In this document: positions 17,384-27,089 of the stretch, piece by piece | Layout of the letters: each line of letters starts with the position of its first letter | Position numbering within the stretch: position 1 is the stretch's first letter | Source: Noviherbaspirillum massiliense JC206 | Lineage (GTDB): Bacteria > Pseudomonadota > Gammaproteobacteria > Burkholderiales > Burkholderiaceae_D | Direction of reading: 5' to 3' | Assembly (NCBI RefSeq): GCF_000312045.1 | Contig: NZ_HE978634.1 | Coordinates: 427,192 to 491,191 of the forward strand | Length of the DNA stretch: 64,000 nucleotides | The notes under the pieces: generated by a model | Seen by the model: only the letters and a program-made list of their open reading frames with translations | What the model was told of the DNA's origin: nothing | Databases searched by the model: none | Position numbers and translations under genes: made by a program

Positions 17384-18343
17384 ATGACACACCTGGTTGA
17401 AACCATGGCGTATGTCGGCGCCACACCATGGCATGGCTTGGGGAATGCGCTTCTTGCCGGTCAATCCATCGATCTCTGGGCCAGGCAAGCCGGCATGGAT
17501 TGGGAAATCCACGAAGCACCGGTGCAGTTCATGATCGACAACACTGACCGCGTGGACACTGCTGCATCCTTTTCGGGGTACAAGGTCCTATACCGTTCCG
17601 ACACGCACGCGCCGCTGTCGGTGGTCAGCCAGCGCTTCCAGGTCGTGCAGCCACGTGACATCCTGGAGTTCTACCGGGACCTGACAGAGCTGTCCGGCTT
17701 CGAGTTGGAAACGGCGGGAGTGCTGAAGGGCGGCCGCAAGATGTGGGCCTTGGCAAAAACGGGACAGTCGGCCGCATTGAAGGGCAACGACGTGACGAAG
17801 GGATACGTGTTGCTGGCCACCGCCTGCGATGGCACGCTGGCGACCACCGCGCAGTTCACGTCAATCCGGGTGGTGTGCAACAACACCCTGGCCATCGCCC
17901 TGGCAGGCAACCCCGGTGCCGTGAAAGTGCCCCACAGCACAGCCTTCGATCCACAAGCGGTCAAGCAGCAACTCGGCATCTCCGTTTCTGCCTGGGATAC
18001 TTTCATGTACCGGATGAGGCAACTCAGCGAACGGCCGGTGACGTCGAAGGAAGCCATAAGTTACTTCGTGCGCGTCTTTACCTGTCCGTACGAAACTGCG
18101 AAGCGTCACGTGACCCAACGCAGCCTGTTGCAAGCCATGACCTTGTTTGACGCAGAGAACCGTGGAGCGCAACTGGCATCGGCAAAAGGCACGGCATATG
18201 GCTTGCTCAATGCCGTGACCACGTATGTCGACCATGAGCGGCGGGCAAAGAGTACCGACCATCGGCTGGACTCGGCGTGGTTCGGCCAGGGGGCGCGCCT
18301 GAAGCAAAGAGCCCTCGACCACGCGCTGCTGCTGGTCTCCTGA
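17384..18343 (+). CDS. DUF932 (phage/plasmid-like) protein
   Basis: The 319-residue protein belongs to the DUF932/TIGR03299 group found on plasmids, phages and islands. Recognisable segments are TPWHGLGNAL near the N terminus, VQFMIDN, YKVLYRSDTHAPLSVVSQRFQVVQPRDILEFYRDL, and TSIRVVCNNTLAIAL. Start ATG 17384 has TAGGAG eight bases upstream; the open frame extends back to 17165 but without family resemblance. Function is not established; plasmid-borne relatives are among the most common accessory genes and are suspected to act in element stability or anti-restriction. It is followed by a terminator-like hairpin. Confidence 0.85.
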   Translation: MTHLVETMAYVGATPWHGLGNALLAGQSIDLWARQAGMDWEIHEAPVQFMIDNTDRVDTAASFSGYKVLYRSDTHAPLSVVSQRFQVVQPRDILEFYRDLTELSGFELETAGVLKGGRKMWALAKTGQSAALKGNDVTKGYVLLATACDGTLATTAQFTSIRVVCNNTLAIALAGNPGAVKVPHSTAFDPQAVKQQLGISVSAWDTFMYRMRQLSERPVTSKEAISYFVRVFTCPYETAKRHVTQRSLLQAMTLFDAENRGAQLASAKGTAYGLLNAVTTYVDHERRAKSTDHRLDSAWFGQGARLKQRALDHALLLVS

Positions 18344-18363
18344 AAACTCTATTCCCTGTATCC

Positions 18364-18397
18364 AGGCCCGGACGAGCTGATCGCTTGCCGGGCCTTT
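18364..18397 (+). terminator. Terminator-like hairpin after DUF932 gene
   Basis: GGCCCGG and CCGGGCC, separated by about 18 bases, are followed by TTTTTC. This fits a rho-independent terminator about 20 bases after the DUF932 stop, leaving the next gene with partial read-through or its own promoter. Confidence 0.6.
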
Positions 18398-18418
18398 TTC
18401 ATTTTTGAGGAGCAAGAC

Positions 18419-18811
18419 ATGTCTTATGCCTGGAGTAAACTGCGGTTGGCTGTGCGCTGCCTTGCAGATGCCGGATCCCCACGGGAACGGCTGGCGTTGG
18501 CGATTGCAGAGCACCTGGTCTGCCTGCGGCCGAAGGACTTGCCGTCGGCTTGGCGCGCTGAATTCGCGTCGGTGATCAATCGCCTCTGCCTTCGCCGCGT
18601 AGTGGAGCAGGATGCCTCGGTCCAGCGGATGGTCGAGGTGCTTGACGATGCCGAAGTCGGTGCCATGATTGCTTCCATCCTCCGCCTCTACGATGCGGTG
18701 ACGCGATATCAGCCGATGCAATCGACGATCGAAATACCGGAATCAGCCACCACTCCGCCCCCACCGTATAAAAACTCTATGGTGGCCTCTAGTAAAAAAA
18801 TACTGGACTAG
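18419..18811 (+). CDS. Hypothetical small island protein
   Basis: The 130-residue protein starts at ATG 18419 with GAGGAG seven bases upstream. It is a compact helical protein (SPRERLALAIAEHLVCLRPKDLPSAWRAEFASVINRL, then VEVLDDAEVGAMIASILRLYDAVTRY) with a Pro-rich, probably disordered tail. There is no membrane segment or known catalytic motif. It follows DUF932 across a terminator-like hairpin and precedes a structured intergenic region. Such small proteins are frequent companions of DUF932 and AlpA genes in integrative elements. I cannot assign a function. Confidence 0.65.
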   Translation: MSYAWSKLRLAVRCLADAGSPRERLALAIAEHLVCLRPKDLPSAWRAEFASVINRLCLRRVVEQDASVQRMVEVLDDAEVGAMIASILRLYDAVTRYQPMQSTIEIPESATTPPPPYKNSMVASSKKILD

Positions 18812-19176
18812 CCCATGATCTGTCAGTGGGAGGGGTCCGCACTGGCCACCCGGTAAAACGAGGCGAAAAATGGGGGCGGAGCCCTGTGTGTGTTATTACT
18901 CTTATTCTTAGGGAGGTATGGAATACCTCCCTCACTTCAGGAGTTGAAGCATAGCTTCATTAGACAACACGAGAGACGAAAACGAGAGAAAGATGACAAA
19001 GAAGAGTAGCCAGGAAACATTTAACCGCAGACTCCGTGTCGATAGCTGACTAAATTGGGTAGCAGCCCCTTAATCAATCCAGTATCTCAACCTGTCTTGC
19101 GCATTCCCCGTCGTGGTTCGTACCCAGACGAACCTGACGTTGTCCCCTATCTTCAAGAAAGAGAAAGCCAGGTACT
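18812..19176. other. Structured intergenic region with two hairpins
   Basis: No gene is supported. There are two close hairpins: a 10-bp stem (AGGGAGGTAT/ATACCTCCCT, loop GGA) at 18910-18932 and TGAAGC-ATA-GCTTCA at about 18945-18959. Neither has a T run. A small RNA or an untranslated leader of the AlpA gene is possible. Confidence 0.4.
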
Positions 19177-19398
19177 ATGTCTGAAAAACACTCAAAGGAT
19201 GGTCTCCCGGTTACCGGATTTATCCGATTAGCCCAATTGGTCCCACACATTATCCCGATAGGCCGCTCAACACTGTGGCTGAAGGTGAAAACCGGGGAGT
19301 TTCCACAACCTGTCAAATTATCCGCGCGTATCACGGCTTGGCGCGTAGAAGATGTTCGGGCGTGGATGGATTCGCGTAAATCACACTCTGAAGGGTGA
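19177..19398 (+). CDS. alpA: AlpA-family regulator / excisionase
   Basis: This 73-residue protein is a typical AlpA-type DNA-binding protein (winged-helix, MerR-like). The signature is FIRLAQLVPHIIPIGRSTLWLKVKTGEFPQPVKLSARITAWRVEDVRAWMDSR, where GRSTLW...GEFPxPVKLS..xxAWxxxDVxxWM is the family core. The start has AGG at suitable distance. Known role: AlpA activates intA and promotes excision of the CP4-57 prophage in E. coli; P4-like islands use similar proteins. Here it is the best candidate for control of the integrase at 1829 despite the 16-kb distance. It is the second small HTH protein on the island, besides the one at 13265. Confidence 0.9.
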   Translation: MSEKHSKDGLPVTGFIRLAQLVPHIIPIGRSTLWLKVKTGEFPQPVKLSARITAWRVEDVRAWMDSRKSHSEG

Positions 19399-20181
19399 CT
19401 TTGGCAAGAATTGATAGCATTGGTGCAGCGCAGTAAAATTCAGTAAGTGGCTAATGCACTAAGGAACGTGTTTGACATGAACTTCCCGGCAGGCAAACTT
19501 ACTGCCCCGTTTTGCCAAGTTCTCAAAGCACTTACCCGTACTGGTGGATCCAGTTTTCCATAAACTTCGACAGAAAGGTGAAAAGACAACTTGTATAACG
19601 TCCATATAAAACTGATGAATAGAAAGTTGTGCGCCCACACCTAAGTGGCGGCAGTGAAATTGGTGCGCGGAGTACACTTGACGAGTTTATCCAGGCGATC
19701 GGATCCACAGCTTGAAATTGATTTTTCGACAGTCCCTTTTCTCTCTTGGGAACTTTTATTCGTGAAATATCGGATGCGAGCCCACTCCAGAAAGTAATAC
19801 CGGCGTAGTTTCCAAGCTGCTAAAGCAAAGACGTAGCAATTCAGGGCATAGAGAATGAGGCAAATTGCCGCCGGCAGGCCGGACCAAAGCGGTAGGGCTG
19901 CAATGAAATCGCTGTCTAGTCGTAGATAACCGGCTTACATTCACAGAGACTGCACGGATGGTAACCGCTGCGTCAAAAGCGATCATATATGCCACAAGAT
20001 GAGATAGTAAAGTATGCGTTGGGCGTACCGGCAATACTGACGGTACAGCATCTAGTCCCGTTGTCCAAACACTGGGATTCACCTACGAGTCGGTCTTAAT
20101 CCCCGCTATAAAGAGGGTACTATGGCTGAGCCATGCGAGATCAACGCGCACGACTTGGGCTGAAGAATTTCAGCTGTAACA
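19399..20181. other. Gene-free A+T-rich stretch
   Basis: About 780 bases between the AlpA gene and the next plausible gene. Short frames on both strands lack ribosome-binding sites or recognisable sequence. I see no RNA gene, insertion sequence or repeat array. It may be the junction between the mobilisation core and the cargo to its right. Confidence 0.4.
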
Positions 20182-20715
20182 TTGTTTCTGAGCACTGTAA
20201 TCGCACGGGCTGGATTCAGTGATGATTATCCCAATTATCGGCCTTACTTTGCCGGCCGGGACAAACAGTTAACCATTAGCAAAAAGTACATCATGAAAGC
20301 ACGCAGTGAAGACCAAGCGTTTTCTTCCGCAGAGAAAGTGGCGGCAGTTGCCACAAAAATTGTGTTTCTTCTAGACAAGGTCCACGAGGCGCTCAGACAG
20401 CTCTCGTCAAATAACGTAACAAGCCCCCTTATTACTCCATATGCGCTCTTAACCGAAGAATACGCCCTAAGATTTCGAGCGAATATTCTGAGAACGGATG
20501 CCGCAAGGTTTGTGATGTCAGATTTTGAAAAATCGCACGACGAGCTGATGAACTCTCTATCGGCGATTGAAGCGAAACTGAACAAGGTCACTAATCCCGA
20601 CGATTTATCTGATCTCCTAAATAGTTTGATGCTATTTTCAAATTCCATTATCTCCAAGAAAAAGCAAATCATTTCTCTGCTATTTGAGAACTTGGTTGAT
20701 GCGACAGCTCATTAA
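20182..20715 (+). CDS. Hypothetical helical protein
   Basis: The frame encodes up to 177 residues and I do not recognise it. The C-terminal 140 residues are strongly helical (KVAAVATKIVFLLDKVHEALRQLSS, then DFEKSHDELMNSLSAIEAKLNKVTNPDDLSDLLNSLMLF), with a four-helix-bundle look. The start is uncertain: TTG 20182 opens the frame and ATG 20293 is the first ATG, neither with a good ribosome-binding site. Base composition is more A+T-rich than its neighbours. It stands alone, facing the convergent ATPase gene at 21217-26001. Confidence 0.5.
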   Translation: MFLSTVIARAGFSDDYPNYRPYFAGRDKQLTISKKYIMKARSEDQAFSSAEKVAAVATKIVFLLDKVHEALRQLSSNNVTSPLITPYALLTEEYALRFRANILRTDAARFVMSDFEKSHDELMNSLSAIEAKLNKVTNPDDLSDLLNSLMLFSNSIISKKKQIISLLFENLVDATAH

Positions 20716-21216
20716 CGTTGCGCTGTTCCTTAACGATTCAGGATAATGAAGCAAGACGAGCCAACATTACGTTCTTGGATCAAGAGGTCGTTGATAGTCA
20801 CTTCTGATGATTTGGTTACGCAGTGCGGTGCAGGACATGTCCATGCGCCTTAAAAAGTGAGGTGGCGCTTTACATCCCGACGCAAGTTGACCTGTTTGAC
20901 GCATGAGTGGAACTTGGGGCCCAAGCTGCCTGCCCTAGGGACTTTACTGAAAGAAAAGGCTTGAGGATTCGCGGTTTATAACAATACTGCGGTAGGATTG
21001 CAGAGGAGTGTGTGAGGCATGCTGCGCAGCTTCTTTTACTTCAAGATAACAGGCGACGAAATCAGTTTAGCCGCCCTTGGCCTGTTCTCCTCTTGCCACA
21101 AAATCCACCCGACCTGAAAGAAAACGACGAAGTCAGGTGGAAGGCCATCCTACAATGCGCAGTAGACCTTTGCTTCAGCCTACGGTGGCAGGTCAGCAAG
21201 CTGAGCGTCATTCAGT
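20716..21216. other. Intergenic stretch between convergent genes
   Basis: About 500 bases with no supportable gene; the 21012-21317 frame overlaps the 3' end of the ATPase gene and has no signal. No clear terminator is visible. Confidence 0.35.
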
Positions 21217-24200
21217 TCAGGAATGATAGTTCGCATCGTCTTCCTCAACCACCGCCATCGCCTGTAAATTCAAAGTCACTGTGCGTCGACCGATGGTCTC
21301 AAACTCGATTGACATGACACGTGTCGATCCTGTTATTTCCATCGATTCGATCTGACCAAAGCCATAATGCTGATGCTTCACCCTGGTGCCTGTGATGAAG
21401 GCAAGCGAAGGGTCAGCACGTTCATCAGTGGCTACATCGCGCCAATTGCCATCGAACATGAATGACGTAACTTGTGCTGCAGGATTGCGGATCGCATGAA
21501 CGCGTGTGTGTTCTGGATCCGAAGCAAATTCAACCACATACAACCAGTAACGCTCACCGTACTCTTGGGCGTTGCTGAACTGGAGCCTCGACAGACCAAC
21601 ACCGGTCTGATTCCACTCCCCGTTGACACCTTTCACCTCAATGAACCGGTCTTCACCTGTCAATGGATTGCGGCTGATGATGTCATAACCAGGGTGCGTT
21701 TGGGCCATCTGCTCAGCAACACGACCTCGTGCCTTTTCATAGGTGCAGACAGCGGCGCGGGCCACCGCTTCAACAGCCAAATTGTGCTCCGAGCGGTTAT
21801 CTTGTTCGTCAGCATGCGCAGCTTCTTCTCGCTTCTTCCGCACGTAGGAGAGCAGTCGCCGGTCCCACTGCTCTTTATACTTTGGGCGTGGCTTCTTCAT
21901 GCGCTCTTCGCTCGCCAAAGTGCCCGTATTGTCACTGTGCCTTAAAGGTTGGCTATTTTCTACAGCCTGTTTCTCTTGCGTGCCCGCAGATTTTGTCTCA
22001 AGTCTTTTCTGATCTGAGGAAGCATTATTCTTAGTACTAACTGGAGCCTCACCAGGCGGTCGACTCGTGTTATGACGGTCCGATGAATGGTGTTGGCCGC
22101 TTTGCCCTTCGTCTAGCGTGCTCTCCGATTCGTTCTCGGGCTGGTGGGCTGAGTCGGTCGTGCTCCCTAGGTCATCGATACTCGAAGAGGTCAAATCACC
22201 TGTCTGTCCGTATTCGCTTTCGGTATCCATATAGGGAATGCCTGCCTCGGTCAGCTCGCGGTGAGCCTCTTCGATTGGCATACTCATCAGTGGGCGAAGC
22301 ATGAGCGTCAGTTTCGAGATCTCGCTTCCTGGTTCCTCTGGCATCAATTGGTGAAAGATGGCATTTAAGACATGCGGCCAGCTCCGCTCGCTCACGGGAC
22401 GCGCAAGGATCAATTGATGTTTACCGATATCGTAGAAGGCGTGAGCTGTCGTAGGTGGCGCCGATACACGGTCCCCACCGACGTGCACAGACGCTTGAAT
22501 CCGCAACAGCTCGTAGCTGGTGGCCTCCAGTGCCGAAAGAGCCTTGCGGACCTTTCGTCTGACCATGGTCGGTTTGTCGTGGAGCAGTCGGGCAAGGATA
22601 TCGATCCTTTCCATTAGCTTCTCGGCGATCTGCGGCTCTTCAGACCTGATGCCATCGACGAACTCGAGCGCAACTTCGGCACACTCGCTGAGGCGCCTAA
22701 CGCCTAATTTTTCGATGAACGGCCAGAGTTCTGGAGCAGGTTTGCACAGCGCACTGTCGAGCTCGCCATTGAAAAATCCTACGTGCCATTCACTATCTTG
22801 GAGGAGTACTTCGTCCAGATGCGTCGGCTGTCCCAGGAGATTCAATATCGATGGAGCCTCCTGCAATTTTCGAATGTCAATAGCATGAATTTGCTCGTGG
22901 TCGTCTGCAATAGATGAGCCGATCAAGCAGGCGTCATAGACAGATCGATCCGATCCAGTAACGCGCTTGGACTGTTCGAAGTGTTCCCCAGCGATATCCA
23001 ACAGGATATCAATGAAGTCTCGACCCTCGGGAGCGTTCTTCACACCAATTGCGGAGAACAGCGGTTTAAACCCTTCTAGATTCCCAGGAATGGTGAAGGC
23101 GTATCGACCAAGCTGCTGTGGCGACCAGTAAACCTGATTTGGCCGTACGAAAGTCTTCTGGCTCTCGGCGTAAATACATCTCGAGCCCGCCAATGTCGAG
23201 ATCAGCGGATCGCCCCGCTGAGCCCGCTCATTCAGAACCTGATAGGTCGATACATGGGGTTGGACGCCCGTCTTGACACAGTACTGCAGATGGTCGATCA
23301 CCAACTGCGTTTCCGGGTTGATGGTGACGCCGAGATCCTCCAATAGCTCCGTTTTCAAGCGTGCCGTGTTCCTGAAATCGAGGATGTTCGCCTGTGAACG
23401 GAATGCCTCCGCGCGATAGGGCGCATAGAGTGAATCCGCCGAGTGCCAGTTCTCCGCATCGCCTTCGGCTGGGAAGCACACCGCCCCTCGGAGTTCGGCG
23501 ATAGCATCCTGAAAGAACGTCCTTTCCTTCCATTCCTCGTAGTGGTCGCAAAGGACATAGAAAGCCTCACTGCTTGCACGCTTTGCCTCGTCTGTCGGTA
23601 AATACTTTTCTGCGATGAAGAGCATCCGGTCCACCAGATGTCTCGCGATGGGCGAGCGACGAATCCCGAGGCTGTCGATGAAGGTGTGGACCGAACGGGC
23701 GCTCGGCATTCGACTGGCGTCCAGCCAAAGGTGCGTTGCGTCGCCGAGAACCTTCACCAAGTCCTCTGTACGTCTATAGGTATTGTTGGGGCTCGACCAC
23801 CGTCCATCTTGCGTCGGTACGATGGGGAGTGCTCCTAACAGTCGTCGGATATCTTCATCGTTCACGAGCGCTGGGTGATTGGAAAGTTCACCGATGAGTC
23901 GGGCGTACTTTTTCTCATTCAGAGGTCCGGCTTCAGTGAAGAACCTCGGCAGCACGTTCTGTACGAACGTCTCGATCGTCTGAGTGTGAACACCAAGCTT
24001 GCTCACCATGAATTCTCGGACTGAATCGGTCAGGATGGACGTGTCTAGGAGATCGGCCAATCCGGTAGGATCGCTGAAGTTGCCAGGAATAAAAGCTTGG
24101 TTTGCTTTGATCAAACCTTCACTGGAGAGCCAGATCGGCAGGTTCCGAAGCGCTTGATACACCGCCTTTTCGACATTACCTTGGCGATCCAGCTCCGCGA

Positions 24201-26001
24201 ACATGGCATACAGGTCGCGTAATTCGTGCTTTTCCACACCGATGATGTTTTCGATGCGCTCGGTGGTGCACATCGTGTTGATGTGATTGACGACGGCACC
24301 GAGTTCGAGTGGTTGGATCAGCCGCGCAATCTTTGGGAATCCCAGCATGTGCTGCGCCGCAATCGCCAGCCTTGGCACCAATGAAGCGACTTGACCAGCA
24401 TCCAACGAGGCAGGCGACGCGAAGGACTCGTTGATCGTAACGACGTACCGATCCTCCGTGAGGATGAAGGGGATGGCCAGCAATCGCCGAATGGCCGCCT
24501 TTGCTCCTGCGTTCGGAGCAACCGCTTCCGGAAGCAAATCATTGACCATGCCCCAAAGTGGCTGGTAGAAGCTCTCGAGCTTTTCCTCTTCGACTTGCTG
24601 CGCTCCAGGAGCCTGTTGCGCCATGGCTTGCTCAAGCAGTGTTACCAACCGCTCAAATGTCAATAACGGCGCCCCCAGTTGGTTAATGGCCGTTCGGAAC
24701 TGGCGTAACTCTTCAACGACAACACTTCCTCCCATTTCTTGCAGGGCCTTCACCTGGAATGGAGTCAGCGCCTTGTCTGGGAAAAAGACAGCGCTAGGGC
24801 ATTGTAAACTTCCGTCCTGAGCAAGAGCAATCCGTGCTTGAGAGGCGCTCACCACCAAGCGTTCCCAGAAGCGCTTAAAACAAGCCGGGTGGTTCAATGG
24901 CTTCGAAAGGTCAAACGCACGCCCTAAGATCTGCCAGAGCTGCACGCTGCCGAGTATTTGCAACAAGCCCTCCGGGTCTCGCGAAAGTTCAGCGGCAGCG
25001 ACGTCGATGAGCATTTCGTTCCACGCCTGCTCGTGCTGGTGGCCAGCAAAGATAACCGCTTTCCGATCGGATTCGGGAAAGAAGTCAGCATTGATATGGA
25101 TCGGCAGCCCAGTCGACTGCTCCGTGGGCAGGAACGCGTAAAGTACCCCCTCAGTGAGAGGCATAGGGTCGATCCGCAGCCCGATACTGATCTTGGTCCC
25201 ACGACCAAGCGACTCAAGACGAGGATGAGTAGCATACAATTGCGCGGCAGACTCCGCAGCATCAGCTCGCAAGATGTGCCAATGCTCGACCTCGCCGCTT
25301 GGTCGAAAACTGACGATCAAGTCGGATCCATCGCCGCGGTCTAGATCACATGCTAAGAGCAGCTCACCGTTTCGCCGAACTTCCGCCTTCTCGACGTGAC
25401 GCAGGAACAGCAGGCTCTTTCGAAGGACCTTTTGAAAGTCCTCCGTGAGCTGATCGATATGAACGGCGCTGATGTGCGACGTCCCAAGTGCAAGCCGAGC
25501 TTCGGTATTAGGGTCGTTTGCCCAAGGCAAGAAGAAAGTGGTGCCGTTAGATTGATCAATTTGCTCGATGAACCATTGCCCTACTTCCGGGTGGAGTGTC
25601 AGCTTAACGCCAGAGGACCGGATCTCCGGATGGTCGGTAACTTGATACGTTGAAACGAAACCAATCCCGAAACGTCCGATGTTCTCCCCGCGAGAGAGCT
25701 TTCCTCCACTTCCTACGTCCGCAATGCGGTGGTAGTCACAGCTATAGTTGTGGCTGGTGAGGAAGCCACATGGGCGGGTGTGCAGGTCGCCGCAGTAGGT
25801 AAACGTGGCGCTGTTAGTGACAAACAGGCCGCGGTCGGTGATGTCGAAAACGATTGATTCTGCTTTGGCGTCATCCGCGTTCTGGATGAGTTCAAGGGCC
25901 ATCACGTCGTAGCCTTGCAGTGCAGCGAGATGGCTTTTGATGTTTCCGAGTAGGTTTGCGGTGTACGAACCACTTCTGCGGAATGGGGTTTTCTCATCCA
26001 T
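21217..26001 (-). CDS. Sacsin/Hsp90-like ATPase with DUF3883 nuclease-like domain
   Basis: This 1594-residue protein begins with a GHKL (Bergerat-fold) ATPase: N box ELIQNADDAKA (Asn41), and G-rich GENIGRFGIGFVSTYQ (about 106-120), as in the sacsin and Hsp90 families. A long, mainly helical middle follows, then a hydrophilic linker (about 1260-1400). A C-terminal DUF3883-type region has HPGYDIISRNPLTGEDRFIEVKG (about 1437-1458), with the D...E-x-K pattern of PD-(D/E)xK folds. The last 57 residues (GTRVKHQHYGFGQIESMEI) resemble the Tudor-like C-terminal domain of PcrA/UvrD. ATP-driven conformational change coupled to a nuclease on DNA is a plausible defence role, by inference. The gene is monocistronic, with about 400 bp of leader upstream. 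Confidence 0.85.
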   Translation of the reverse strand: MDEKTPFRRSGSYTANLLGNIKSHLAALQGYDVMALELIQNADDAKAESIVFDITDRGLFVTNSATFTYCGDLHTRPCGFLTSHNYSCDYHRIADVGSGGKLSRGENIGRFGIGFVSTYQVTDHPEIRSSGVKLTLHPEVGQWFIEQIDQSNGTTFFLPWANDPNTEARLALGTSHISAVHIDQLTEDFQKVLRKSLLFLRHVEKAEVRRNGELLLACDLDRGDGSDLIVSFRPSGEVEHWHILRADAAESAAQLYATHPRLESLGRGTKISIGLRIDPMPLTEGVLYAFLPTEQSTGLPIHINADFFPESDRKAVIFAGHQHEQAWNEMLIDVAAAELSRDPEGLLQILGSVQLWQILGRAFDLSKPLNHPACFKRFWERLVVSASQARIALAQDGSLQCPSAVFFPDKALTPFQVKALQEMGGSVVVEELRQFRTAINQLGAPLLTFERLVTLLEQAMAQQAPGAQQVEEEKLESFYQPLWGMVNDLLPEAVAPNAGAKAAIRRLLAIPFILTEDRYVVTINESFASPASLDAGQVASLVPRLAIAAQHMLGFPKIARLIQPLELGAVVNHINTMCTTERIENIIGVEKHELRDLYAMFAELDRQGNVEKAVYQALRNLPIWLSSEGLIKANQAFIPGNFSDPTGLADLLDTSILTDSVREFMVSKLGVHTQTIETFVQNVLPRFFTEAGPLNEKKYARLIGELSNHPALVNDEDIRRLLGALPIVPTQDGRWSSPNNTYRRTEDLVKVLGDATHLWLDASRMPSARSVHTFIDSLGIRRSPIARHLVDRMLFIAEKYLPTDEAKRASSEAFYVLCDHYEEWKERTFFQDAIAELRGAVCFPAEGDAENWHSADSLYAPYRAEAFRSQANILDFRNTARLKTELLEDLGVTINPETQLVIDHLQYCVKTGVQPHVSTYQVLNERAQRGDPLISTLAGSRCIYAESQKTFVRPNQVYWSPQQLGRYAFTIPGNLEGFKPLFSAIGVKNAPEGRDFIDILLDIAGEHFEQSKRVTGSDRSVYDACLIGSSIADDHEQIHAIDIRKLQEAPSILNLLGQPTHLDEVLLQDSEWHVGFFNGELDSALCKPAPELWPFIEKLGVRRLSECAEVALEFVDGIRSEEPQIAEKLMERIDILARLLHDKPTMVRRKVRKALSALEATSYELLRIQASVHVGGDRVSAPPTTAHAFYDIGKHQLILARPVSERSWPHVLNAIFHQLMPEEPGSEISKLTLMLRPLMSMPIEEAHRELTEAGIPYMDTESEYGQTGDLTSSSIDDLGSTTDSAHQPENESESTLDEGQSGQHHSSDRHNTSRPPGEAPVSTKNNASSDQKRLETKSAGTQEKQAVENSQPLRHSDNTGTLASEERMKKPRPKYKEQWDRRLLSYVRKKREEAAHADEQDNRSEHNLAVEAVARAAVCTYEKARGRVAEQMAQTHPGYDIISRNPLTGEDRFIEVKGVNGEWNQTGVGLSRLQFSNAQEYGERYWLYVVEFASDPEHTRVHAIRNPAAQVTSFMFDGNWRDVATDERADPSLAFITGTRVKHQHYGFGQIESMEITGSTRVMSIEFETIGRRTVTLNLQAMAVVEEDDANYHS

Positions 26002-26402
26002 TGTAGTTATAAGCCTTATCCCTGTCGAACTGCTTCAAACGAAGCACTTGATCTACGACATAAATTCGCTATCCATCTACTCTACTTGGGCGCTATTCCT
26101 AAACCGTGATGCGGTTCAAACCGATGGAGCCATAACGAACATCACCTACTCAGATGTTGAGTCGTTATCATCGCATGTTGTCGGCAATAAGTGGAAACGG
26201 TGTATCTGCTTGGATCAGCCTAACCAGTTCGCATGAAGTGCTTGTTGGCGGTAGAGGTATCCTTGCCTTGCCCCCATAGCGTATCCATTGGGTTAAGTTC
26301 CGGTGCAGGGTCATCATGTCCGAAGATTGGTCACGCATTGCGCTTGCGGGACATGTTCATGCAGCCTCGCGATCAAAAACAAGATAGTTTGTCGCTTGAA
26401 TG
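26002..26402. other. Intergenic region, promoter side of the sacsin-like gene
   Basis: About 400 A+T-rich bases upstream of the ATPase gene and downstream of the regulator gene, both on the minus strand. It must contain the ATPase promoter, but no convincing -35/-10 pair or operator stands out. Confidence 0.35.
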
Positions 26403-26999
26403 CTAGTCGAGAAGTTTTTTTAGAGCCGGAAAATATTTCGACAGAGATTCCTCCTCCATCGCGTCGATTTTCTGGCGCAACCAAAGCTTCTTTGCCTGAG
26501 TTCCAATGGGTTCACGGACCAAAAATAACGGATCAACCGCAAGATTAACTGAGGCATCCAGACCGAAGAAACGCAACAAACCTTCACTATGTTTGGCGGA
26601 GGGTCTTTGCTCGCCCCCCTTCCATTTATAGACAGTAATCGGTGTCACGCTTAGGTAAGCCGCAAGGCGTGATTTTCCTCCGTGCTCCAGCGAATTTAGG
26701 AGAAACTTAAGATTTTCCAGAAAGATATCTACTCCTTCCAGAAGATCTCCAAACACGATTTGTTCGGAATCGACCTGAGCGGCCGTCGCGATCAACTGCA
26801 GTTCGCGATCAGAGACTTGCTTGCCTCCAGACAATATCTGCCGGGCCCGATCCACCCCGCATTCACACCAATTTGCTAGATGGTTTTCCCACTGGTCGGG
26901 CACGACATTATCCCTCCACAGTAGGCATGCAAGGTTTCTCGGAATGTTTGCAAGTTGGGACATATCGCGCACGTTGCCATAAGCTAACAATTTCGTCAA
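26403..26999 (-). CDS. XRE-type helix-turn-helix regulator
   Basis: The 198-residue protein appears to contain two helix-turn-helix units. The first is around WCECGVDRARQILSGGKQVSDRELQLIATAAQV. The second is GGKSRLAAYLSVTPITVYKWKGGEQRPSAKHSEGLLRFFGL, a classic Cro/CI-type layout with the recognition helix in TPITVYKWKGG. It is transcribed away from the helicase-TGT operon, with only about 90 bp between the starts, so it probably controls that divergent promoter. In defence islands such regulators often repress the effector genes. The C-terminal tail is charged and has no enzymatic motif. Confidence 0.8.
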   Translation of the reverse strand: MTKLLAYGNVRDMSQLANIPRNLACLLWRDNVVPDQWENHLANWCECGVDRARQILSGGKQVSDRELQLIATAAQVDSEQIVFGDLLEGVDIFLENLKFLLNSLEHGGKSRLAAYLSVTPITVYKWKGGEQRPSAKHSEGLLRFFGLDASVNLAVDPLFLVREPIGTQAKKLWLRQKIDAMEEESLSKYFPALKKLLD

Positions 27000-27089
27000 A
27001 AGTATTCTGCAATCAGCACGTATTTTCTGGATTTCTTCTATACTGCTTATGGCGATTTCATTCCTTTTTTGGTTTATAACGGCATATTT
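27000..27089. promoter_or_regulatory. Divergent promoter region of the 7-deazaguanine system
   Basis: This short A+T-rich gap separates the XRE regulator (leftward) and the helicase-TGT operon (rightward). TATACT at about 27040 could be a -10 element for the rightward operon. No operator repeat is obvious by eye, but this is the expected site of action of the regulator. Confidence 0.4.
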
